A stretch of DNA of 64,000 nucleotides from Paraburkholderia sp. BL23I1N1 (GTDB lineage: Bacteria; Pseudomonadota; Gammaproteobacteria; Burkholderiales; Burkholderiaceae), in assembly GCF_003610295.1 (NCBI RefSeq), contig NZ_RAPV01000002.1, positions 1,054,001-1,118,000 of the forward strand, in the 5' to 3' direction. The notes beneath the pieces were generated by a model. That model saw nothing but the letters and a program-made list of their open reading frames with translations, made no database searches and was not told the origin of the DNA. Of the stretch, positions 29,272 through 40,992 are shown in pieces. Position 1 is the stretch's first letter, and each line of letters starts with the position of its first letter. Both the position numbers and the translations under genes were made by a program.

Positions 29272-29816
29272 TCGCAATGGCCCTTGTCGCCTGCAGGGGC
29301 GCCGCCAGGCAATGCATTGAGCATTGGACACTGGCAGGAGCCCTTGACCTTCTCGATACGTTGATCGCTCACGCCGTCAAGCAAGGTCTCGGCACGGCCG
29401 TATTGCGGGATGATCAGCGCCGCGTCGATCTCGACGAGCGGCACGAGTGCAAAGGCGCGTTCGATCAAACGCGGATGCGGCACGATCAGATCGGCTTCGT
29501 CGATCGATTGATCGCCGAACAGCAGGATGTCCAGATCGAGCGTGCGCGGGGCGTTGCGAAACGGCCGTTCACGGCCGAACTGATGCTCGATCTTGTGGCA
29601 CAGCGCGAGCAGATGCCGCACGGGGAGTGTCGTATCGACCTTCACGACACAGTTGAAATAATCGTCACCACCCGCGTCGATCGGGGCGGTGCGATACAGG
29701 CTCGACTTGGCGAGCACGGTGATGGTGTGCTGTTGGGCCAGGCACACCACCGCGTCTTTCAGGGTCTGGCGCGCGTCCCCGAGATTCGCGCCGAGGCCGA
29801 GATAAGCAACCGTCAT
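29268..29816 (-). CDS. folK: 2-amino-4-hydroxy-6-hydroxymethyldihydropteridine pyrophosphokinase
   Basis: A 182-residue HPPK that transfers pyrophosphate from ATP to the pterin in folate synthesis. The start is MTVAYLGLGANLGD, and the signature RTLDLDILLFGD and VPHPRLIERAFALVPL are present. The last 25 residues are an unusual tail rich in Gly, Ala and Pro. It is coupled to dgk through an ATGA overlap and follows pcnB by 48 bp. Confidence 0.95.
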   Translation of the reverse strand: MTVAYLGLGANLGDARQTLKDAVVCLAQQHTITVLAKSSLYRTAPIDAGGDDYFNCVVKVDTTLPVRHLLALCHKIEHQFGRERPFRNAPRTLDLDILLFGDQSIDEADLIVPHPRLIERAFALVPLVEIDAALIIPQYGRAETLLDGVSDQRIEKVKGSCQCPMLNALPGGAPAGDKGHCE

Positions 29817-29864
29817 GGCATAACTTCCTGCAACTATCGTTCGACGGCAACCGCCAACGCCGTG

Positions 29865-31451
29865 TCAGTCTTCGTGCGAGCCGTCATGGCCCGCGTCGTT
29901 GGCTGTGCGTTCTGGCGTGCCGCCCTCCATTCCGTCGCCCGGTTTGCGGGTCCTGGCGCCACTGCTGCGCCGCCGTCGTTTTCTGGGGCTTCGGTCCTTC
30001 CCGCCTTGCGTGAGCAAGGTCTCACGCGCAGCGACGTCTCCTTCGATGAACTCCGTCCACCACGCACCGACCGACTCGTCGAGTTCGCCCGATTCGCAGC
30101 GCAACAGGAGGAAATCATACCCCGCTCTAAATCTTTGGTGTTCCAGCAGCTTGAGCGCACTTCTACCCGAGCGTTTCTCGAGGCGCAGCTGCAGGCCCCA
30201 GATCTCGCGCATATCCGACGAAAAGCGCTTGTGGATCGCGAGTTTCTCGGTTTGCATGTCGAGGACGTCGTCCATCGCGTGATGCAGGGCCGGCACCGGA
30301 TATTCGCCGTTCGCTTCAAATTGCTGCGAGCGCGTCTGGACGTCGTGCCACAGCAGTGTGGCGAACAGGAAGCCCGGCGAAACCGGCTTGCCGGCGCGCA
30401 CGCGGGCGTCCGTATTGGACAGCGCGAGCGTGATGAATTTCTCGCCGATCGGCTGCTCCAGCACCACGTCGAGCAGCGGCAGCAGGCCATGATGCAGGCC
30501 TTCCTGGCGCAGACGCTTCAAACAGGCAAGCGCGTGGCCCGACAGCATCAGCTTGAGCATCTCGTCGAACAGACGCGCGGCCGGCACGTTGTTGATCAGA
30601 TCGGCCATTTTGGCGATCGGCGCGCGGGTCGTGTCTTCGATCTCGAAGTCGAGCTTGGCGGCAAAGCGCACCACGCGCAGCATGCGTACCGGATCCTCGC
30701 GATAACGCGTGGCCGGGTCGCCGATCATGCGCAACAGACGCGCGCGCATGTCGGCCATGCCGTTGTGATAGTCCAGCACGGTTTGCGTGGCCGGATCGTA
30801 GTACATCGCGTTGATCGTGAAATCGCGGCGCGTGGCGTCTTCGTGCTGTTCGCCCCAGACGTTGTCGCGCAGCACGCGGCCGCTGGCGTCCACCGCATGC
30901 GTGCGGCGGTCGAGCTCGTCGCGCTTCAGGCGGCGCGGCGGCGCTGCGTCGGCCGCGGGCGGATCGACCAGCGCACGGAACGTCGAGGTTTCGATGATTT
31001 CCTGGCCGAACTGCACATGCACGATCTGGAACCGGCGACCGATGATGCGCGCGCGGCGGAACAGCTTCTGCACCTGTTCGGGGGTGGCGTCGGTCGCGAC
31101 GTCGAAGTCTTTCGGCTTGATTCCGAGCAGGAGATCGCGCACCGCACCGCCGACGATAAACGCGCGGTGCCCCGCCTCCTGCAGGCCTTCGGTAACGCGA
31201 ATCGCGTTCCTCGAGATCAGCGATTGATCGATGCCATGCACGTCGTGCGGAATGATGACCGGCACGTCGGGGTCACGCACGGCTTTGGCCGCTGGGCGTG
31301 CCGGTTTGCGGCGCGCTTTGCTGGCGCTGGACGCGTTGCGTGCCGGCGCGGAGCCGGCTTCGTCTGCTTCGGCTTCGGCTTCGGCCGGCGGGGTGTCGTC
31401 AGCGGGCGCCGAGTCCTGGCCGAATAGCTTGCGGATAAGTTTTTTGATCAC
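29865..31451 (-). CDS. pcnB: Poly(A) polymerase I
   Basis: A 528-residue class II nucleotidyltransferase that adds poly(A) tails to RNA, promoting decay. The catalytic head has FIVGGAVRDLLLGIKPKDFDVATDATPEQ, then RRFQIVHV and RRDFTINAMYYD. Both ends are extended: an Ala/Glu-rich N-terminal linker (residues 15-60) and a basic Arg-rich C-terminus, as in other PcnB proteins. The start is GTG, overlapping the stop of the HAD gene as GTGA. Confidence 0.93.
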   Translation of the reverse strand: MIKKLIRKLFGQDSAPADDTPPAEAEAEADEAGSAPARNASSASKARRKPARPAAKAVRDPDVPVIIPHDVHGIDQSLISRNAIRVTEGLQEAGHRAFIVGGAVRDLLLGIKPKDFDVATDATPEQVQKLFRRARIIGRRFQIVHVQFGQEIIETSTFRALVDPPAADAAPPRRLKRDELDRRTHAVDASGRVLRDNVWGEQHEDATRRDFTINAMYYDPATQTVLDYHNGMADMRARLLRMIGDPATRYREDPVRMLRVVRFAAKLDFEIEDTTRAPIAKMADLINNVPAARLFDEMLKLMLSGHALACLKRLRQEGLHHGLLPLLDVVLEQPIGEKFITLALSNTDARVRAGKPVSPGFLFATLLWHDVQTRSQQFEANGEYPVPALHHAMDDVLDMQTEKLAIHKRFSSDMREIWGLQLRLEKRSGRSALKLLEHQRFRAGYDFLLLRCESGELDESVGAWWTEFIEGDVAARETLLTQGGKDRSPRKRRRRSSGARTRKPGDGMEGGTPERTANDAGHDGSHED

Positions 31452-32134
31452 GAGGGTTGAAAGAGTTCGAGGATGCGCCAGCCTTTGGCCTGCGCATGGG
31501 CGCGCAATGTGTCGTCGGGATTGGTCGCGATCGGATCGGTGACCTTTTCGAGCAGCGGGATGTCGTTGTGCGAGTCGCTATAGAAATAGCTGTGCTCGAA
31601 GTCGCTCCAGGTCTTGCCGAGCGAAGCCAGCCACGCCTCGGTACGGATGATCTTGCCTTCCTTGTAGCTCGGCGTGCCGGTGGGGCGGCCGGTATACGGC
31701 GAATGCGGCTGGCCGTCCACGGTTTCCGCTTCGCAGGCGATCAGCGCGTCGACACCGAACGCCTGAGCGATCGGGCGGGTGATGAATTCGTTGGTTGCGG
31801 TGACCACGCAGCAAAGATCGCCGGCTTCGCGGTGCTCCCTGACCAGTTCCAGTGCGACCGGGAAGATCGCCGGCTTGATCACTTCATGCATGTACTGCGC
31901 GTGAAGGTCGGCAAGCTGAGCGCGCGTGTACTTCGAGAGCGGCGTGAGCATGGCGATCAGATACGCGTGAATGTCCAGCTTGCCGGCTTTGTAGTCGGCG
32001 AAAAAGCGGTCGTTTTCACGGGCGAAATTTTCCGCGTCGACCATGCCTTGTTTCACCATGAAGCGGCCCCATTCGTGGTCGCTGTCGGTGGGAATGAGGG
32101 TGTGGTCGAGGTCGAAGAGTGCGAGGTTAGCCAT
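31448..32134 (-). CDS. HAD-superfamily IB phosphatase (SerB-like)
   Basis: A 228-residue HAD hydrolase. Motif I is LFDLDHTLIPTDSD, motif II is VVTATNEF, and motif III/IV is YFYSDSHNDIPLLE. It belongs to the IB group with phosphoserine phosphatase and CicA, but the substrate is not evident. It sits between hda (8-bp overlap) and pcnB (GTGA overlap), so the three genes are probably one transcript. Confidence 0.88.
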   Translation of the reverse strand: MANLALFDLDHTLIPTDSDHEWGRFMVKQGMVDAENFARENDRFFADYKAGKLDIHAYLIAMLTPLSKYTRAQLADLHAQYMHEVIKPAIFPVALELVREHREAGDLCCVVTATNEFITRPIAQAFGVDALIACEAETVDGQPHSPYTGRPTGTPSYKEGKIIRTEAWLASLGKTWSDFEHSYFYSDSHNDIPLLEKVTDPIATNPDDTLRAHAQAKGWRILELFQPS

Positions 32135-32915
32135 GGGGGCCTATTTTACTTGAAGCGGCGGCGGCGGGGGACGTGGATGAAGCGGCGGGTGACCCGGACG
32201 AGGCGGGTGCGGTTCGCCGATCGTCGGCGTCAGGCGAGGCCAGCATGGTGCGTAAAAGCGGCAGCGTGACCGCGCGTTTCTGTTCGAGCGAGAAGCGGTC
32301 GAGCGCGTCGAGCAACGCCATCAGGCTCGGCATGTCGCGGCGAAAATGCGTCAACAGGTAGGCGGGGACGTCGTCGGCCAGCATGATGCCGCGCTCGCGC
32401 GCCGCGTGTTTCAGCACGGCGGCCTTGCCTTCGTCCGGCAGTGGGGCGAGGTGGAACACGAGGCCCCAGCCGAGGCGTGTGCGCAGATCTTCGCGCACCG
32501 TCATGCCGATCGGCGGCGCATTGCCTGCGGCGACGAGCGCGCTGGTGGGATGCGCGCGCACTTCGTTGAACAGGTTGAACACGGCAATCTGCTGCGCGGC
32601 GGACAGGCCGTCGCAATCGTCGATCGCATACAGCGCGACGCGCGGGTCGAATGTGAAGGCGGCGAGGCTGCTCTGCGGACTGGCAAAGCGCGCATGGCCC
32701 GGCGGCGCTTCGTGGACCAGCGCCTGCAGCAGATGCGTGCGACCGCTGCCGGTTTCGCCCCAGATGTAGAAGGTGCGATCGGCCACTGGCCCGGCCGCGA
32801 GCGCGTTGTCGAGCTCGCGCAGGCGCGTGACCAGCTCGGCGTTGGCGCCGGCGAAGAAATTGTCGAATGTCGATGGCGGCGGGGTGCCGAGATCGAGCGT
32901 CAGTTGACGAAGCAC
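32127..32915 (-). CDS. hda: DnaA regulatory inactivator Hda (DnaA-like AAA+ protein)
   Basis: A 262-residue DnaA paralogue without the DNA-binding domain IV. It begins MLRQLTLDLGTPPPSTFDNF, with the clamp-binding-type QLTLDL segment. Walker A is degenerate, GETGSGRTH rather than GKT, and ALYAIDDCDGL takes the Walker B place. Hda with the sliding clamp promotes ATP hydrolysis by DnaA after initiation. The start is GTG with a poor ribosome site. The C-terminus is an Ala/Ser/Pro-rich tail. Upstream lie helically phased GTCAA repeats. Confidence 0.9.
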   Translation of the reverse strand: MLRQLTLDLGTPPPSTFDNFFAGANAELVTRLRELDNALAAGPVADRTFYIWGETGSGRTHLLQALVHEAPPGHARFASPQSSLAAFTFDPRVALYAIDDCDGLSAAQQIAVFNLFNEVRAHPTSALVAAGNAPPIGMTVREDLRTRLGWGLVFHLAPLPDEGKAAVLKHAARERGIMLADDVPAYLLTHFRRDMPSLMALLDALDRFSLEQKRAVTLPLLRTMLASPDADDRRTAPASSGSPAASSTSPAAAASSKIGPHG

Positions 32916-32977
32916 AGTAGGTTAATGCCGAAAATGAGGCTTAGGCTGCAAATGGCCCGGACCTCGGGCCCTAAAAC

Positions 32978-33025
32978 GTCAATAAAAAGTCAACGAGCGG
33001 TCAACGAGCAGTCAATGAACGTCAG
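32978..33025. repeat. Phased GTCAA repeats upstream of hda
   Basis: GTCAA occurs at 32978, 32989, 33000 and 33011, exactly 11 bp apart, with a fifth related GTCAG at 33021. On the minus strand this reads as TTGAC every helical turn. A GC-rich hairpin, GCCCG/CGGGC, lies between the repeats and hda (32954-32969). The array lies in the 114-bp gap ahead of hda and directly after the permease gene. Confidence 0.6.
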
Positions 33026-33029
33026 TGAC

Positions 33030-34106
33030 TCAGTTGTTGTAAAGCGTGCTCGTCAGATAGCTCTGACGCAACTCGCGCATCGCGACCGACAGAATCGCGC
33101 TGACCGGCAGCGCCAGCAGCACGCCGAAAAAGCCGAACAGCTGACCGAACGCGAGCAACGCGAAGATGACCGCGAGCGGGTGCAGGCCGATCCGTTCGCC
33201 GACGAGGCGCGGCGTGAGATAAAAGCTCTCCACGATCTGGCCGACGCCGTAAATCAGCGCGACCGCGCCGAAGCCGTACCAGTCGCCGAACTGTAGCAGT
33301 GCCGCGAGCAGCGCCAGTGCGAGCCCGGTTGCAAAGCCGATGTACGGGATGAACACGGCGAGGCCCGTGAAAATACCCACCGGCAGCGCGATCTCGAAGC
33401 CCGCGATCGTCAGCGCAATCGCATAGTAGACCGCGAGGACCCCCATCACGAGCAACTGGCCGCGCAGGTATTGCGACAGCATCTGGTCCATGTCGCGCGC
33501 GAGCTGCAGCGTTTTGTCGAGCCAGCGGCGCGGCACTACGATCTGCAGGCGAGCGAGCATGCGGTTCCAGTCGTACAACAGATAAAACAGCACGAGCGGC
33601 ACCATCACGAGGTTGCCGACCACCGTCATCATCACGTTGCCGCTGGTGCGGATCGAGGTCCATGCATAAAGCGCGACCTGCTGTGCGCTGCCTTCGAGCT
33701 GCCCCATCACGAGATCGCGGATACTGGCGAAATCGAGCGAGTCGGCGAGGCCCAGCATCGCAAGCTTGGGCTGCAGCCAGGCGCTCACGTGCGCAAACAG
33801 CACGGGCACTTGCTGCTTCAGCTGCGGCCCTTCTTTCTGGATGACGGCCAGCACCAGCAGTACGAGCATCGTCATCAGCAACGAAAACAACAGCATCATC
33901 AGTAAGGCGGCGAGTCCGCGCGGCACGCGCCGGCGCACCATCCACGCGACGCCCGGTTGCAGAATGTACGCGAGAATGGCGCCGAGCAGGAAGGGCGTGA
34001 GGACGGGACTCAGTAGCCAGAGCAGAATGCCGACAACCAGCGCAATCGCCAGCCAGATGAACGCGCGGCGCTGTACAGGTGTCAGGATGGAGGAGTTCTG
34101 TTGCAA
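33030..34106 (-). CDS. AI-2E family transporter/permease (PerM-like)
   Basis: A membrane protein of about 358 residues with seven to eight helices: a pair at the N-terminus (IWLAIALVVGILLWLLSPVLTPFLLGAILAYIL), a central soluble stretch, and a C-terminal group with IPYIGFATGLALALLAALLQ and the family signature YGVGQIVESFYLTPRLVGERIGLHP. Family members range from AI-2 exporters to Na+/H+ antiporters; the substrate here is unknown. The start is uncertain: TTG at 34106 is chosen, but ATGs at 34166 and 34181 are in frame and would leave little room for the divergent purM promoter. Confidence 0.85.
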   Translation of the reverse strand: MQQNSSILTPVQRRAFIWLAIALVVGILLWLLSPVLTPFLLGAILAYILQPGVAWMVRRRVPRGLAALLMMLLFSLLMTMLVLLVLAVIQKEGPQLKQQVPVLFAHVSAWLQPKLAMLGLADSLDFASIRDLVMGQLEGSAQQVALYAWTSIRTSGNVMMTVVGNLVMVPLVLFYLLYDWNRMLARLQIVVPRRWLDKTLQLARDMDQMLSQYLRGQLLVMGVLAVYYAIALTIAGFEIALPVGIFTGLAVFIPYIGFATGLALALLAALLQFGDWYGFGAVALIYGVGQIVESFYLTPRLVGERIGLHPLAVIFALLAFGQLFGFFGVLLALPVSAILSVAMRELRQSYLTSTLYNN

Positions 34107-34206
34107 AGTTGTTTCCCAGGTGTCGTCAGAACCGGACGATTCAAATTCCAGCCGGACGGCCGGCATCGGGTAAAATCGCATTTTACCGACCTTCGAGCTC
34201 TTCCCC

Positions 34207-35274
34207 ATGAATCAACCGAAATCCGCCCAGCATTCAACTGATTCGGCCCAAGGTTTGTCGTATCGCGACGCCGGCGTGGACATCGACGCGGGCGACGCCC
34301 TTGTCGACGCGATCAAGCCCTTTGCCAAAAAGACGATGCGCGACGGCGTGCTGGGTGGCATCGGCGGGTTTGGCGCGCTGTTCGAAGTGCCGAAGAAGTA
34401 CAAGGAGCCGGTGCTGGTTTCGGGCACCGACGGCGTCGGCACCAAGCTGCGCCTCGCGTTCCAGCTGAACAAACACGACACGGTCGGCCAGGATCTGGTG
34501 GCGATGAGCGTGAACGACATTCTGGTTCAGGGTGCCGAGCCGCTGTTCTTCCTCGATTATTTTGCTTGCGGCAAGCTGGACGTCGGTACCGCGGCAACGG
34601 TCGTGAAGGGTATCGCGCATGGCTGCGAACTGTCGGGCTGCGCGCTGATCGGCGGCGAGACGGCCGAAATGCCAGGCATGTATCCGGACGGCGAATACGA
34701 TCTGGCCGGTTTTGCGGTCGGCGCGGTGGAAAAGAGCAAGATTATCGACGGCAGCACGATCGCCCCGGGCGACGTGGTGCTGGGCTTGGCTTCGAGCGGC
34801 GTCCATTCGAACGGTTTTTCGCTGGTGCGCAAAATCATCGAGCGTGCACAACCTGATCTGAATGCGGATTTCGATGGCCGAACGCTCGCTGACGCGTTGA
34901 TGGCGCCTACGCATATTTACGTGAAGCCTTTGCTGGCCTTGATGCAGCAGATCGCCGTCAAGGGTATGGCGCACATCACCGGCGGCGGGCTGGTCGAGAA
35001 TATTCCGCGTGTTCTGCGCGAAGGTCTGACGGCCGAGCTGGATCACCGCGGCTGGCCGATGCCGCCGCTGTTCTCGTGGCTGCAGAAGCACGGTGGCGTG
35101 GCGGATGCGGAAATGCACCGCGTGTTCAACTGCGGGATCGGCATGGCGGTGGTTGTTTCCGCGGCCGATGCCGACGCTGCGATCGCGTCTTTGTCGGCGG
35201 CTGGCGAGCAGGTCTGGAAAATCGGCGTGATTCGCGAGAGCGCGGCCGGCGAAGCTCAGACGGTCGTCATCTAA
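34207..35274 (+). CDS. purM: Phosphoribosylformylglycinamidine cyclo-ligase (AIR synthetase)
   Basis: A 355-residue PurM, fifth step of purine synthesis, converting FGAM to AIR with ATP. It shows [70 protein letters not shown] and [14 protein letters not shown]. It is divergent from the AI-2E permease and ends 70 bp before the convergent miaA. Confidence 0.96.
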   Translation: MNQPKSAQHSTDSAQGLSYRDAGVDIDAGDALVDAIKPFAKKTMRDGVLGGIGGFGALFEVPKKYKEPVLVSGTDGVGTKLRLAFQLNKHDTVGQDLVAMSVNDILVQGAEPLFFLDYFACGKLDVGTAATVVKGIAHGCELSGCALIGGETAEMPGMYPDGEYDLAGFAVGAVEKSKIIDGSTIAPGDVVLGLASSGVHSNGFSLVRKIIERAQPDLNADFDGRTLADALMAPTHIYVKPLLALMQQIAVKGMAHITGGGLVENIPRVLREGLTAELDHRGWPMPPLFSWLQKHGGVADAEMHRVFNCGIGMAVVVSAADADAAIASLSAAGEQVWKIGVIRESAAGEAQTVVI

Positions 35275-35345
35275 CCAGCCAGTTTGACCACAGGCTGGTT
35301 TGCCTGCGCGGCGTACGGAAGGTAAGCGCCGCGCGGGTAAAAACC

Positions 35346-36294
35346 TCACTTCATCGCTTCAATCAAGCTGACGACCTGCGCAGTCGCGCCGGGATCGCAG
35401 CAATCAACCACCACCCGCTCCGTCATGCTGCGCAACCACGTGAGTTGCCGCTTGCACAATTGCCGGGTGGCAAAGACCCCTTTATCGCGCATGGTCGGGT
35501 AGTCGACGGTTCCGTCGAGATATTCCCAGACCTGCCGGTATCCCACGCAGCGCATGGACGGCATCTCGGGCAATAAATCCCCGCGCTCGCGCAATGTCAC
35601 GACTTCGTCGATAAAACCGTTGGCCAGCATGGCGTCGAAGCGTTTTTTCGATGCGCGTATGCAGCACGCTCCGCTCGGATGGCTCGAGCGCGATAGGCAC
35701 GAAACGCCACGCCAGAGCGGCGTCATCCGTTCGAGCGGGCGCGGCCAGCAAAGTGGACATTGCTTGCCCCGTCAGCATGAAAACCTCGAGCGCCCGCTGA
35801 ATTCGCTGCGAATCGTTTGGCGCGAGGCGCGCAGCCGTAACGGGATCGACGGCGGCGAGCCGTGCGTGCAGCGCCGGCCAGCCTTCGCATGCGGCGTCGG
35901 CATCGAGCGTTGCGCGCACGTCGGCATCGGCGGCGGGCAGGTCGTTCAGGCCCTGCGTGAGCGCCTTGTAGTACAGCATGGTTCCGCCGACCAGCAAGGG
36001 TAGCCGCCCGCGCGCACTGATCTCGCCGATCAGGCGCAACGCGTCGCTGCGGAATTCGGCCGCTGAATATGCGTCGGCCGGATCGACGATATCGATCAGG
36101 TGGTGCGGCGCCACTGCGCGTTCTTCCGGCGTCGGCTTGGCGGTGCCGATATCCATCTCGCGATAAACCAGCGCCGAATCGACACTGATGATTTCCACCG
36201 GCCGCCGTGCGGCCAGCGCTAGGGCTGCAGCGGTTTTACCGGATGCGGTCGGGCCGAGCAGGCAAGGGATCGGTGCGGGAATGTGTGACGTCAT
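35346..36294 (-). pseudogene. miaA: tRNA dimethylallyltransferase MiaA, frameshifted at a homopolymer
   Basis: MiaA adds the isopentenyl group to A37 of tRNAs reading UNN codons. The start is [21 protein letters not shown], with P-loop GPTASGKT; then [26 protein letters not shown] and [12 protein letters not shown] are intact. After TRIEK the frame shifts; the expected [28 protein letters not shown] and the end at 35346 are all present in the next frame. The shift coincides with six T on the plus strand (35643-35648), one more than needed: the span is 949 nt, one base over a 315-residue gene. Either it is a true mutation or a homopolymer sequencing error. Confidence 0.88.
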
Positions 36295-36337
36295 AGGCAA
36301 GACCGTGCGCGCCAAATTAGCGTAATCAGGCGCACCG

Positions 36338-38386
<2,049 letters not shown>

Positions 38387-38560
38387 GGCGAAATTATAGC
38401 GATTCGGCGCGAGCAGTTTTTTAATCGCACCCGGGCACTTTCGGTATGATGACGCGGTCAATTTCCGGCAGCGAGCACGCGCGCTCGCCGCTCATCGCCC
38501 GCGAGGCTGTTCGCGCGGCCGCTCCCGCTACGGTCACATTCGTTTAATAAAGGACGCTTT

Positions 38561-39232
38561 TTGGACACGTTGCTACACTTCGTCAACCTTGTCTTGCATA
38601 TCGACAAGTTTCTGGGCGACTTCATCCACGTGTACGGCACCTGGGTCTATGCGGTGCTGTTTCTTATCGTGTTCTGTGAAACCGGGCTGGTCATTCTGCC
38701 CTTTCTGCCGGGCGATTCGCTGCTGTTCATCGGCGGCGCTTTTTGCGCAAGCGGTGAAATGAATCTCGGGCTGCTGATCGTTCTGCTGCTGGTTGCCGCG
38801 GTCACCGGCAATACGGTCAACTACATGATTGGGCGGGCCATCGGACCACGGGTGTTCAATTCGCACATCCCTTTTCTTGAGCGCTTTCTCGATCGGACCG
38901 CGCTGCAGAAGACCCATAACTTCTATGAAAAGCATGGCGGCAAGACCATCGTGCTGGCGCGTTTCATTCCGGTGGTGCGTACCTTCGCGCCGTTCGTCGC
39001 CGGTGCCTCGGAGATGACGGTGAGCCGGTTCCAGCTTTTCAACATCCTCGGCGCGCTGTTGTGGGTATTGCTGCTGGTGTTGCTCGGCTACTTTTTCGGC
39101 AACATTCCGTTCATCCGTCAATATCTGAACGTGATCGTGCTGGTGGGTATCGGCGCGGCCGTGGTGCCGGTGGTGCTTGGCGCGCTGTGGAAGATGACGC
39201 GCAAAAACGCATACAAGGCGGGTGGCCGCTAA
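38561..39232 (+). CDS. DedA-family inner-membrane protein
   Basis: A 223-residue SNARE-associated/VTT-domain protein with about five hydrophobic helices. It has the DedA signatures FCETGLVILPFLPGDSLLFIGG and GGKTIVLARFIPVVRTFAPFVAGASEM. DedA proteins act in phospholipid (undecaprenyl phosphate or PE) flipping and membrane homeostasis. The start is TTG at 38561, supported by AGGAC seven bases upstream. It is divergent from mutL and converges on mscS at a shared terminator. Confidence 0.9.
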   Translation: MDTLLHFVNLVLHIDKFLGDFIHVYGTWVYAVLFLIVFCETGLVILPFLPGDSLLFIGGAFCASGEMNLGLLIVLLLVAAVTGNTVNYMIGRAIGPRVFNSHIPFLERFLDRTALQKTHNFYEKHGGKTIVLARFIPVVRTFAPFVAGASEMTVSRFQLFNILGALLWVLLLVLLGYFFGNIPFIRQYLNVIVLVGIGAAVVPVVLGALWKMTRKNAYKAGGR

Positions 39233-39260
39233 CGCTTCAGCTAGTACGGAGCAAGACGAA

Positions 39261-39293
39261 AAAACGGCGTCGCGAGATTCGCGACGCCGTTTT
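39261..39293. terminator. Bidirectional terminator between dedA and mscS
   Basis: A perfect stem of about 15 bp, AAAACGGCGTCGCGA with its complement, has a three-base loop, A-rich on the left and T-rich on the right. It serves the convergent dedA and mscS genes. Confidence 0.88.
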
Positions 39294-39296
39294 CTT

Positions 39297-40109
39297 TTAC
39301 GTCACCGCGCGCGGCGCAAGCGGCGTTTCCGGTGTTGGATAGCCGGCTTCCTTGAAGGTCTGAACGATCGCGCGATTGGTGTCGAAGTAGACCTGCCAGT
39401 AATGCTCGTTGTTTGTATAGGGCCGCACGCACAACAACGGTCCCTCCGGCGTGAAGCTCAGCACTTCGATATCCGGCGCGGGGCTTTCCGCCACGTTCGG
39501 AATCTTCGTGACAGCCGCCTTTAGCCGACTCATCGCATCCGTCGGGTCGACGCCGTTGGCAATCTTCGCTGTCAACTCGACGCGCCGCACGGGCAATATG
39601 CTGTAGTTCGAGATCGTGTCGGAGAAGATCTTGTTGTTGCCGACGATGGTCGTCACGTTGTCCGGCGTCACGATGGTCGTGCCGAACAGCCCCAACTCGG
39701 AGACCGTGCCGGTTACGCCGCCCGCGGTAACAAAATCACCCACCTTGAACGGCCGCAGCACCTGCATGAAGATGCCTGCCGCGAAGTGGGCGAGCAAGCC
39801 GCCCCACGCAGTGCCGATCGCAAGGCCGAGGCCGGCGAGCAAGGCGGCGAACGAGGTCGTCTGGACGCCGAACACCTGCAGGATAGCGAGGATCAGCAGC
39901 AGGTTCAGCAATGCGCCGAGAATCGAACCGAGGTAATGAGCGAGTGTGGGATCGACGCGGCCGTTTTTTGCCAGCAGTTTGCGAAGCAGGCCGGTGATCA
40001 GGCCAATGACCCAGCGGCCGACGATCCACAAGACGATCGCACCGAGTACCTTGGTGCCGATGTCGATGCCTCGGGTCATGATGAATGCGCGTACGGTTTC
40101 GAGATCCAA
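39297..40109 (-). CDS. Small-conductance mechanosensitive channel, MscS family
   Basis: A 270-residue MscS channel. Two helices (about 17-40 and 58-82) precede the pore-lining TM3, SFAALLAGLGLAIGTAWGGLLAHFAAGIFMQ. The beta domain has FKVGDFVTAGGVTGTVSELGLFGTTIVTPDNV, and the C-terminal cytoplasmic domain is complete. It releases solutes under hypo-osmotic shock. Length and motifs match the E. coli MscS type rather than larger paralogues. Confidence 0.93.
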   Translation of the reverse strand: MDLETVRAFIMTRGIDIGTKVLGAIVLWIVGRWVIGLITGLLRKLLAKNGRVDPTLAHYLGSILGALLNLLLILAILQVFGVQTTSFAALLAGLGLAIGTAWGGLLAHFAAGIFMQVLRPFKVGDFVTAGGVTGTVSELGLFGTTIVTPDNVTTIVGNNKIFSDTISNYSILPVRRVELTAKIANGVDPTDAMSRLKAAVTKIPNVAESPAPDIEVLSFTPEGPLLCVRPYTNNEHYWQVYFDTNRAIVQTFKEAGYPTPETPLAPRAVT

Positions 40110-40300
40110 GATGTTCCTCGCTGGTTAAGTTGCCTTCGACTGATTGAACGGCGGGAGTGCAATACAGCGGCGAATGCCCAGTGGCGGGTGCAGATGGTAA
40201 CTCTTGATCTTCGGAAGTTATACGCGACGGCGCGCCCATACGCAAGGTCCGTTCCTGATGATGCGGATTGCGTCAAGAGGAGAAAATGGGCCGCGTGGGC

Positions 40301-40681
40301 TTACATCGGCAGATGCGATTCGGAATACGGGGACGTGCGAATGACCAGCGTGTTGGCGTTCGGTTTGGCGGGACGCACACGACGCGCACGACGTGCCGCG
40401 AACTGCCACGCCAATGCGGCGACTGCTGCCAGCATGTACGCGCTGGCGCGTTCGAAGAATGCCCCCGACGTACTGAACTTGCCATAGCGGTTCTGCGCAT
40501 CGGCGAAGACGAGAAAGGTCAGCGCGGCATCGAGCAGCAGCGCGGCTGATGCCAGCGCGACGAAAATGTGCGCGCCATTGAGCGCGGCGCCGGGCACGAA
40601 CCGGTTGCACAGTTGACACGCGCTTAGCACGATAGCCAGCAAGGCAAGGTTCGAGACAAAGCCGAACAGAAAATTGGTCAT
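40301..40681 (-). CDS. Hypothetical three-helix membrane protein
   Basis: A protein of about 126 residues starting MTNFLFGFVSNLALLA. Three hydrophobic segments are visible: about 3-25, 38-60 and 85-105. A polar loop (ADAQNRYGKFSTSGAFFERAS) lies between the second and third, and the tail is basic. No family is recognised. The gap from here to etfA (40682-40992) holds only AT-richer DNA with a short CTGTGAGAAT direct repeat at about 40890-40910. Confidence 0.55.
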   Translation of the reverse strand: MTNFLFGFVSNLALLAIVLSACQLCNRFVPGAALNGAHIFVALASAALLLDAALTFLVFADAQNRYGKFSTSGAFFERASAYMLAAVAALAWQFAARRARRVRPAKPNANTLVIRTSPYSESHLPM

Positions 40682-40992
40682 AGTGACGGAATGAAAGCGC
40701 AGGGATCTGCGGCGTTGCCAGAGCGTTTGCTCACGCAGAGCAACAGCGTGATTCGCAGAATCGGCGGCGATCATTGCACGTCTTTATGTCTCAATAAATA
40801 ACAATGTTCGGAGTCCGTTGTATATGTTCGGTGTCGAAGAAGTGTGACGTAAGAATGTCACCGTGCATGCGTGGGGCGTGATGAATCTCGCTGTGAGAAT
40901 CTGTGAGAATGTTGCGACGCTCCGTCGTCGTCGCTGCACGCCGCGCGCGATGGTTCAAGTGACACCGCCGCCGTTTGCCTACGAATCGGGCG

